The position numbers and the translations under genes are program-made. The notes under the pieces are model-generated. The model had not been told where the DNA came from, did no database searches, and saw only the letters and a program-made list of their open reading frames with translations. From positions 1 to 38,779 of the forward strand of contig JAFXDF010000047.1 of the NCBI GenBank assembly GCA_017521295.1: DNA of 38,779 nucleotides. The letters run 5' to 3'. Below are positions 33,351-38,779 of the stretch, one piece after another (position 1 is the first letter of the stretch; the number at the start of each line of letters is the position of its first letter). The DNA comes from Clostridia bacterium. GTDB taxonomy: Bacteria; Bacillota; Clostridia; Oscillospirales; Butyricicoccaceae.

Positions 33351-34088
33351 TTATACTTCCACCTTTTCGTAAATGATGCCGTCGCACAGCTGCCGGGCAC
33401 GCTTCAGATCCTCCTGGGTGCGGACCGTCCAGCCGATGAGGGGCACATCGTGCTTCTTGCAGGCCAGACGCAGCTTGTGGTCGATGTTGCGGATGTTGAA
33501 GGCGATGAAATCCGGCTTGGTCAGCGGATTGAACAGCAGGTACTTGGAATAATTGGACATCTTGGGGTCGTTTTTGCTGATACTGCCCAGCTGACCGCGG
33601 ATGTACTGGGGCGCGTTGCGGCGCAGCCACACCAGCACCTCGGGGTCAAAGGACTCGATGATAAAGGCGCCCTGATAGGTCTCCAGCTTCTTCATCAGCA
33701 GAGGCTCCAGACGGCCCAGTTCCTGGCCCTTGTCCCGCTTAATCTCGATCAGCAGGGGCACCCGGCCGGCCACCAGTTCCAGCATTTCATCCACGGTGGG
33801 GATGCACTCCTCGGTGCCCAGAAGGCGTAGCTTTTTCAGATCCTGCAGCACCCACTCGTCCACCACACCGGGAACGCCGGTCATGCGCTCCAGCGTGCCG
33901 TCATGGAACACCACGATCTGATCGTCGGCAGTGATGCGCACGTCCAGCTCGATGGCATGGCCCCGGTCGATGGCCAGCTGAAAAGCAGCCAGGGAGTTTT
34001 CCGGCACGCCCTGCTCGCGGTTGTGCAGTCCGCGATGGGCAACCAGTCTGAATTGTTCAATAAAGTCCACCTTTTCCCGTTTGGCCAT
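33351..34088 (-). CDS. Glycerophosphodiester phosphodiesterase
   Basis: 245 residues. The GDPD catalytic motif HRG (VAHRGLHN) and the metal ligands in PENSLAAFQLAIDRGHAIELDVRIT, VFHDGTLERMTG and LLIEIK are all present, and the end block GWTVRTQEDLKRAR is typical. The enzyme releases glycerol-3-phosphate from glycerophosphodiesters. No signal peptide, so it is cytosolic. AGGAGG lies nine bases before the ATG; the promoter is at 34119-34147. Confidence 0.94.
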   Translation of the reverse strand: MAKREKVDFIEQFRLVAHRGLHNREQGVPENSLAAFQLAIDRGHAIELDVRITADDQIVVFHDGTLERMTGVPGVVDEWVLQDLKKLRLLGTEECIPTVDEMLELVAGRVPLLIEIKRDKGQELGRLEPLLMKKLETYQGAFIIESFDPEVLVWLRRNAPQYIRGQLGSISKNDPKMSNYSKYLLFNPLTKPDFIAFNIRNIDHKLRLACKKHDVPLIGWTVRTQEDLKRARQLCDGIIYEKVEV

Positions 34089-34118
34089 AGTACACGCCCT
34101 CCTTGGATTGATTTCTAT

Positions 34119-34147
34119 AGTTTATCATATTTTCACCGGGCAATCAA
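34119..34147 (-). promoter_or_regulatory. Promoter of the GDPD gene
   Basis: TTGATT (34142-34147) and TAAACT (34119-34124) with a 17-bp spacer on the minus strand. Confidence 0.7.
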
Positions 34148-34186
34148 TGTTTTTCCCTCCCCCGGGGAAAATTTATCGGCACATTC

Positions 34187-34216
34187 TTGACCGGGAAAGC
34201 ACTATTGTTATATAAT
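34187..34216 (+). promoter_or_regulatory. Promoter of the GT4-CsaB gene
   Basis: TTGACC (34187-34192) and TATAAT (34211-34216) with an 18-bp spacer, 38 bp before the ATG. It is arranged back to back with the GDPD promoter. Confidence 0.78.
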
Positions 34217-34254
34217 ATATTATGTATGATTATGTCCGCAAGGAGGTTCCTTGT

Positions 34255-36471
34255 ATGAAGATCTTTCACGTTGCCGGCGGCGGTGACCGCGGCGGCGCAA
34301 AGACCCATATTCTGGCCCTGTGCTCCCGTCTGAAGGAGCGCTTTGACCTGAAACTCGTCAGTCTGCGCAGCGGCGACTTCCCCGAATCGGCCCAGGAGGT
34401 CGGCATCGACACCACCACCTTTTTCTCCTGGTTCGTGCCCTATGACTATTACCGGCTCATCAAGCTGGTAAAGCAGGAAAAGCCCGACATCGTCCACTGC
34501 CACGGTGCGAAGGCCAACGTGGCCGGCCTTTTGGTGAAGCTGTTCTGCCGCACCACCGTCATTTCCACCGTCCACAGCGACTACCAGCTGGACTATATGA
34601 ACAACGCCCTCAAGCGCTGGACCATCGGTCTGCTGAACGGAGGCGCTCTGCGGTTCATCGACTATTACGTCACCGTTTCCGAACTGTTCAAGAATATGCT
34701 CATCACCCGCGGATTTGACCCCCACAAGTGTATGAGCATCTACAACGGCCTGGATTTTGAGGAAAAGGCCGCTCCCTTTGACAAGACCGCCTGGCTGAAG
34801 CAGACCGGCATCGACTATGAAGAAGGCGACGTGGTGCTGGGCATTCTGGCCCGCCTCACCCCCGTCAAGGACATCCCCACCCTGCTCCGCGCCTTTGCCA
34901 AGGCCCGGGAGACCAATCCCCGGCTGAAGCTGCTCATCGGCGGTGACGGCGAGGACACCGCAAAGCTCAAGGCCCTGGCCAAACAGCTGGGTCTGGGCAG
35001 CAGCGTCAGCTTCATGGGCTGGGTCACCGATGTTTCCCACTTCTTCGCCGCCTGTGACATCGACGTGCTGTGCTCCATTTCCGAGTCCTTCCCCTACTCC
35101 ATTCTGGAAGGTATCCGGGAGGGCTGTGCCGTCATCACCTCCGATGTTGGCGGTATGCGCCGCCTCATCGACCAGGGAGAAAGCGGCTACATCTTCCAGC
35201 CCAAGGATGTGGACACCTTTGCGTCCTATATCCTGGAACTGAGCCTGGATGCCCACAAGCGCCGCCGCTTTGCCGAAAACCTGTACAACAAGGCCTCCCG
35301 ACTGTACTCCCTGGACAGTATGGCCGACACCCAGAGCCGGATTTATGAAAACATCCGCCACCTGGAATCCCAGCCTACCCGGAAGGAAGTGCTCATCTGC
35401 GGCGCTTACGGCAAGGGCAACTCGGGTGACGAGGCCATTCTCCGGTCCATCATCACCTCCATGCGGTCCATCGACCCCCTGCTCCATCTCACCGTCATGA
35501 CCCGCAAGCCCGAAGAGACCCGTCTGCTCTACGGCGTGCGCGCCATCTATACCTTCAACGTTCCCCGGTTCCTGTATTCGGCCAAGCGCTCCAAGCTGTT
35601 CATCAACGGCGGCGGCAGCCTCATTCAGGACAGCACCTCCAGCCGCTCGCTGTACTACTATCTGTTCACCATCTGGGCCGCCAAATGCCGTGGCGCCAAG
35701 GTGCTGATGTACGGCTGCGGTATCGGCCACGTGCACCGGCCCATGAACCGCAAGCTGGCCCGTCTGGTGCTGGACCACAACGCCGACATCATCACCATCC
35801 GTGACGCTATTTCCCGCACCGAACTGCAGGAAATGGGCATCACCCGGCCCGACGTCCGGGATTCTGCCGACCCGGCTCTGAGCCTTACCCCGGCCACCGA
35901 CAGCGAGGCCCGCGCCTATCTCCGGGAGCATGGCCTGGACCCCGATGGACGGTATATCTGCTTTGCTCTGCGCCCCTGGAAGGATTTTGCACGGTACGAA
36001 GCCTTTGCCGAGGCTGCCGATTATGCCCGGGAGCGCTACGGTTTAGAGGCGGTATTCATGCCCATTGAGGACCCCACCGACCTAGAGCCCTCTCAGCGCA
36101 CCGCCCAGCTGATGAACAGCGGCAGTCACCTGCTGCCCGCCCCCCGGCATGTGGAGTTGACCATGGCCGTCCTGCGGCAGATGCAGATGATGTGCGCCAT
36201 GCGCCTGCACGCGCTGGTGTTCTCAGCCGCCGCCAACACCCCCTTTATCGCTGTGTCCTATGACATCAAGGTCCAGAGCTTTATGGAGTATGTAAGCAAC
36301 CCCTCCTGCTGTGATCTGGAGTCTGTCACCGGCGCCTTCCTGCGGCAGCAGATCGACCGAGTCATGGCCGATTCCGCCTCCTATAAGGACAATGCCGCCC
36401 GCCTGCAGGTCATGGAGGCCCAGAACAACCTGGCCGCCCGTGAGCTGTTGGGCATCCCCGTATCCGAATAA
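34255..36471 (+). CDS. Fused GT4 glycosyltransferase and polysaccharide pyruvyl transferase (CsaB-type)
   Basis: 738 residues from the ATG at 34255, which has AAGGAGG eight bases upstream. Residues 1 to about 370 are a GT-B glycosyltransferase of family 4: VAGGGDRGGAKTHI at the N-terminus, PDIVHCHGAKANVAG, ILARLTPVKDIPTLLRAF and the EX7E motif ESFPYSILE (Glu277 and Glu285). From about residue 377, VLICGAYGKGNSGDEAILRSI opens a complete PS_pyruv_trans domain with INGGGSLIQDSTS, YGCGIGHVH, DPAL and MRLHALVFSAAANTPFIAVSYD. CsaB-type enzymes add pyruvyl groups to secondary cell-wall polymers, the anchor for SLH-domain proteins. The fusion suggests one protein makes and pyruvylates the same glycan, which is inference. 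Confidence 0.9.
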   Translation: MKIFHVAGGGDRGGAKTHILALCSRLKERFDLKLVSLRSGDFPESAQEVGIDTTTFFSWFVPYDYYRLIKLVKQEKPDIVHCHGAKANVAGLLVKLFCRTTVISTVHSDYQLDYMNNALKRWTIGLLNGGALRFIDYYVTVSELFKNMLITRGFDPHKCMSIYNGLDFEEKAAPFDKTAWLKQTGIDYEEGDVVLGILARLTPVKDIPTLLRAFAKARETNPRLKLLIGGDGEDTAKLKALAKQLGLGSSVSFMGWVTDVSHFFAACDIDVLCSISESFPYSILEGIREGCAVITSDVGGMRRLIDQGESGYIFQPKDVDTFASYILELSLDAHKRRRFAENLYNKASRLYSLDSMADTQSRIYENIRHLESQPTRKEVLICGAYGKGNSGDEAILRSIITSMRSIDPLLHLTVMTRKPEETRLLYGVRAIYTFNVPRFLYSAKRSKLFINGGGSLIQDSTSSRSLYYYLFTIWAAKCRGAKVLMYGCGIGHVHRPMNRKLARLVLDHNADIITIRDAISRTELQEMGITRPDVRDSADPALSLTPATDSEARAYLREHGLDPDGRYICFALRPWKDFARYEAFAEAADYARERYGLEAVFMPIEDPTDLEPSQRTAQLMNSGSHLLPAPRHVELTMAVLRQMQMMCAMRLHALVFSAAANTPFIAVSYDIKVQSFMEYVSNPSCCDLESVTGAFLRQQIDRVMADSASYKDNAARLQVMEAQNNLAARELLGIPVSE

Positions 36472-36504
36472 TCAAAATTAAAATAGAAAAAGGAGTTTCC
36501 GTTT

Positions 36505-37617
36505 ATGAAACTTGGTATCGTGGGTCTGCCCAACGTGGGCAAGAGCACCCTGTTCAACGCCATCACCAACGCCGGCGCTGAGAGCGCCAACTACCCCTTC
36601 TGCACCATCGAGCCCAACGTGGGCATGGTCACCGTGCCCGACAGCCGTCTGGACTATCTGGCCGAAATGTACAACCCCAAAAAGTACACCCCCGCCGTCA
36701 TTGAGTTCGTTGACATCGCTGGTCTGGTGAAGGGTGCCTCCCAGGGCGCCGGCCTGGGCAACAAGTTCCTGAGCAACATCCGCATGACCGACGCCATCGT
36801 TCACGTGGTCCGCTGCTTTGACGACGAGAACATCATGCACGTGGTGGAGGACGCCTCCAAGGCCGTGCCTGTGGATCCCGCCGGCGACATCGAGTGCATC
36901 AACCTGGAGCTCATCCTGGCCGACTGCGAAATGATCGAGCGCCGCATCGACCGCACCAAAAAGGCCGCCAAGAGCGGCGACAAGAAGTTCCTCAAGGAGG
37001 CCGCCGTGCTGGAGGGCCTGCTGGCCCATCTGAACGAAGGCAAGTCCGCCCGTGTGTACGAGTGCGAGCCCGACGAGATGGCCATCATCCGCGAGTCCGA
37101 CCTGCTGAGCCTCAAGCCCATCATCTACGCTGCCAACATGGACGAGGACGGCGTCACCCATCCCGAGGACAACCAGTACTTCAACATCGTCAAGGAGATC
37201 GCCGCCGCCGAAGGCAGCCAGGTCCTGCCCATCTGCGCCAAGACCGAGCAGGAGATCGCCGAGCTGGACAAGGAAGAGCAGCAGATGTTCCTGGAGGAGC
37301 TGGGCCTGGAGCAGTCCGGTCTGGACCGTCTGATCCAGTGCAGCTATACCCTGCTGGGTCTGATCTCCTTCCTCACCGCCGGTTCCGACGAGGTCCGCGC
37401 CTGGACCATCACCCGTGGCACCAAGGCTCCCCAGGCCGCCGGCAAGATCCACTCCGACTTCGAGCGGGGCTTCATCCGCGCCGAGGTCATCGCCTTTGAC
37501 GATCTGCAGACCCTGGGCACCATGTCCGCCGCCCGTGAAAAGGGCCGTATCCGCAGCGAAGGCAAGGAATACGTCATGAAGGACGGCGACATCGTCAACT
37601 TCCTGTTCAACGTGTAA
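36505..37617 (+). CDS. ychF: Redox-regulated ATPase YchF
   Basis: 370 residues, near the family's 363-366. The P-loop GLPNVGKST begins at residue 6; [21 protein letters not shown] is the switch region, followed by the coiled coil and the C-terminal TGS domain ([32 protein letters not shown]). The ending [11 protein letters not shown] is diagnostic. YchF/OLA1 binds ribosomes and prefers ATP. AAGGAG precedes the ATG by nine bases. The gene follows the GT4-CsaB gene after 33 bp with no terminator, so it may share that transcript. Confidence 0.97.
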   Translation: MKLGIVGLPNVGKSTLFNAITNAGAESANYPFCTIEPNVGMVTVPDSRLDYLAEMYNPKKYTPAVIEFVDIAGLVKGASQGAGLGNKFLSNIRMTDAIVHVVRCFDDENIMHVVEDASKAVPVDPAGDIECINLELILADCEMIERRIDRTKKAAKSGDKKFLKEAAVLEGLLAHLNEGKSARVYECEPDEMAIIRESDLLSLKPIIYAANMDEDGVTHPEDNQYFNIVKEIAAAEGSQVLPICAKTEQEIAELDKEEQQMFLEELGLEQSGLDRLIQCSYTLLGLISFLTAGSDEVRAWTITRGTKAPQAAGKIHSDFERGFIRAEVIAFDDLQTLGTMSAAREKGRIRSEGKEYVMKDGDIVNFLFNV

Positions 37618-37627
37618 AAAAAGAAAC

Positions 37628-37691
37628 GGATGCGGTGCATCCTACACCTCATCCGCGCGGCAAGCCGCCCACCTTCCCCTCAAGGGGAAGG
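37628..37691. repeat. Cluster of small palindromes, resembling a dispersed intergenic repeat
   Basis: Three perfect hairpins in a row between ychF and the next gene: GGATGC/GCATCC (37628-37642), GCGGC/GCCGC (37657-37668) and CCTTCCCCT/AGGGGAAGG (37672-37691). The string beginning ACCTCATCCG and ending with the CCTTCCCCTCAAGGGGAAGG palindrome recalls a repeat seen in many intergenic regions of gut Clostridia; that is from memory. No second copy is obvious in this window. Confidence 0.55.
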
Positions 37692-37699
37692 CATAACGC

Positions 37700-37741
37700 C
37701 ACCCTCTCCTGGGAAAACTTCCCTTGAGAGGGTGATTTTTT
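37700..37741 (+). terminator. ychF terminator whose 3' arm carries the next gene's ribosome site
   Basis: CACCCTCTC (37700-37708) pairs with GAGAGGGTG (37726-37734), with an inner GGGAA/TTCCC stem. ATTTTTT follows and then the ATG at 37742. The 3' arm GAGAGGGTG is the only Shine-Dalgarno candidate for the next gene. Confidence 0.8.
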
Positions 37742-38449
37742 ATGGACAAAACCTGGGTGGCCGTCATTGCGGTGGTGCTGCTGGTGATCATCGCGGCAGG
37801 CTGGGTCTTTTACGCCACGGCAGGCGCGCCCATGCTGGCCGACTGGCTGGCCCAGCGCGCCCGATTTGCCGATCCGGGGCGGGCGGAACCCCTTTACCGT
37901 TGGTCGCTGGCCGTCAACCCCTATGCCGCTTCGGTGCGGCTGTCCCTGTGCGGCCTGTACCGGCAGCAGGGCAAGGAGCAGCAGGCCGAAGTATTGCTTC
38001 TGGAGGGAATCACTCACTATGCCACCGGGCCCGATCTGTACATGGCGCTGGCGGCCATGTATGCCGACAGCAGCCGCCTGGAAGAGGCCTGCGCCCTGCT
38101 GGACGGCGCGCCGGAGGGGTATCTTTCCCGACGCATCGGCACACTGCGCCCCGACAACGCGGCGGCGCCGCCCTCGGGCACCTACGCCGCAGGGCTCCCC
38201 TTTCCGCTGGACGGCGGCGAAGGCACCCCCTGGTACCGGCTCAACGACGGCCCCTGGACCATGTACGGCGCGCCGCTGGCTCTCCAGGAGGGCGAATACA
38301 CCCTCCGGGTGGTGACCCTGGATGAGGGCAGCATCCCCTCCCCCGTGGACGAATACCGCTATCGGGTGGAAAAGCTGGAGCAGGCCTCCGCCCTGCAGTG
38401 GCTGACCACCTGCCCTTTCTGCGGCGGCACCTGGCAGAGCGGGAAATAA
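37742..38449 (+). CDS. Membrane-anchored TPR-like protein with chitobiase-type C-terminal domain
   Basis: 235 residues. One N-terminal transmembrane helix (WVAVIAVVLLVIIAAGWVFY) is followed by TPR-like helices (AEPLYRWSLAVNPYAASVRLSLCGLY, QQAEVLLLEGITHYATGPDLYMALAAMYADSSRLEEACALLD). Then comes a small beta domain with WYRLNDGPWTMYGAPLALQEGEYTLRVVT, the pattern of chitobiase/beta-hexosaminidase C-terminal modules. The end CPFCGG looks like half of a zinc ribbon. Related long proteins in Clostridia repeat such modules; this one is short. Function unknown. The ribosome site is inside the preceding terminator. Confidence 0.75.
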   Translation: MDKTWVAVIAVVLLVIIAAGWVFYATAGAPMLADWLAQRARFADPGRAEPLYRWSLAVNPYAASVRLSLCGLYRQQGKEQQAEVLLLEGITHYATGPDLYMALAAMYADSSRLEEACALLDGAPEGYLSRRIGTLRPDNAAAPPSGTYAAGLPFPLDGGEGTPWYRLNDGPWTMYGAPLALQEGEYTLRVVTLDEGSIPSPVDEYRYRVEKLEQASALQWLTTCPFCGGTWQSGK

Positions 38450-38476
38450 AAAAGCACCCCGTTCGGGGTGCTTTTC
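38448..38476. terminator. Bidirectional terminator between convergent genes
   Basis: AAAAGCACCCC and GGGGTGCTTTT form an 11-bp stem with a GTTC loop, A-rich before and T-rich after, placed between the plus-strand TPR-like gene and the minus-strand aminotransferase. Confidence 0.9.
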
Positions 38477-38487
38477 TGTTATGTAGC

Positions 38488-38779
38488 TTAGGCTTCCAGA
38501 CGCTTTTCCACAGCGGCCAGCAGGGCGCAGGTGCAGAACACTTCGGCAGCGGCCTCCAGCTCTTCCACGGGGGGCAGAGAGGGAGCGATGCGCAGGTTGC
38601 TGTCTTGAGGATCCTTGCCGTAGGGGAAGGTAGCGCCAGCGCCGGTCATGACAACACCGGCCTCCTTGCACAGGGCATGGATGCGCTTGGCGCAGCCGGG
38701 CATGGCGTCAAAGCTGATGAAGTAGCCGCCCTTGGGGCTGTGCCAGGAGCCGGCACCGGTGCCGCCCAGGTTGCTCTCC
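38488..38779 (-). CDS. PLP-dependent aminotransferase (MocR-like class), 5' part cut by window edge
   Basis: The last 96 codons of a minus-strand gene that enters from the right edge. The visible part reads SNLGGTGAGSWHSPKGGYFISFDAMPGCAKRIHALCKEAGV, then GATFPYGKDPQDSNLRIAPSLPPVEELEAAAEVFC. This is the C-terminal end of the aminotransferase group often labelled Aminotran_MocR, which has fold-type I PLP enzymes without an HTH domain. The conserved Arg of SNLRIAP would bind the substrate carboxylate. The substrate cannot be told from this part. Confidence 0.85.
   Translation of the reverse strand, partial: ESNLGGTGAGSWHSPKGGYFISFDAMPGCAKRIHALCKEAGVVMTGAGATFPYGKDPQDSNLRIAPSLPPVEELEAAAEVFCTCALLAAVEKRLEA

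Noticed and set aside
33280..33630. N-terminal extension of the SpoIIM-like gene to 33630
   Set aside because: The extension runs antisense through the GDPD gene end and its terminator and has no hydrophobic or conserved features.

Overview
The window comes from a moderately GC-rich, low-GC-lineage-type Firmicute, most likely a gut member of the Clostridia (Oscillospiraceae and relatives). Evidence for this is the near-consensus sigma-A promoters with AGGAGG ribosome sites, the many strong intrinsic terminators, YtvI, RsiV-like and YerB-like families, a GT4-CsaB protein, and above all lysine-fermentation genes (kal, kamB, kamC). Lysine-to-butyrate fermentation with this gene content is known from anaerobes such as Fusobacterium, Acetoanaerobium and Intestinimonas. 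The exact genus is inference. The DNA is ordinary chromosome: I see no rRNA, tRNA, CRISPR array, phage or transposase.

Left part (1-8950, all minus strand). At the left edge is the 5' part of kal (3-aminobutyryl-CoA ammonia-lyase). It is preceded by a perfect sigma-A promoter, a full lysine riboswitch aptamer and a very strong terminator. Upstream of that lies a second transcription unit, lepA-hemW-kamB-kamC, which places the reactivation machinery of the B12/PLP enzyme lysine 5,6-aminomutase behind two housekeeping genes. Next comes an exported clostripain-type (C11) peptidase.

Middle part (8950-26000). An orphan solute-binding lipoprotein faces a small XRE regulator across a promoter that carries a perfect palindromic operator. 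Then come yebC, a 29-residue N/K/Q-rich peptide gene, three unknown membrane-protein genes, and a six-gene operon (class II aldolase, lspA, rluA-type synthase, HAD phosphatase, yitT, arsC-like). These are followed by an ECF sigma factor with an unknown membrane partner, a divergent EF-G paralogue, a striking degenerate P1B-type ATPase with a long charged N-terminal tail behind rlmB, and aspartate kinase.

Right part (26000-38779, mixed strands). ytvI-xth are followed by small exported proteins of unknown role (one signal-peptidase-like without catalytic residues, one RsiV/DUF3298-like), mtnA, a DUF4364 regulator with a YerB-like lipoprotein, a SpoIIM-like membrane protein and a glycerophosphodiester phosphodiesterase. 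Then come a large glycosyltransferase/polysaccharide pyruvyl transferase fusion, ychF, a TPR-like membrane protein, and the 3' part of a PLP aminotransferase at the right edge.

The observations I rate highest are the pseudo-P1B-ATPase (P1B membrane layout but every catalytic motif lost), the lysine riboswitch that looks wired as an OFF switch in front of a lysine-degrading gene, the GT4-CsaB fusion, and two genes whose Shine-Dalgarno sequence lies inside the 3' arm of the preceding gene's terminator hairpin.
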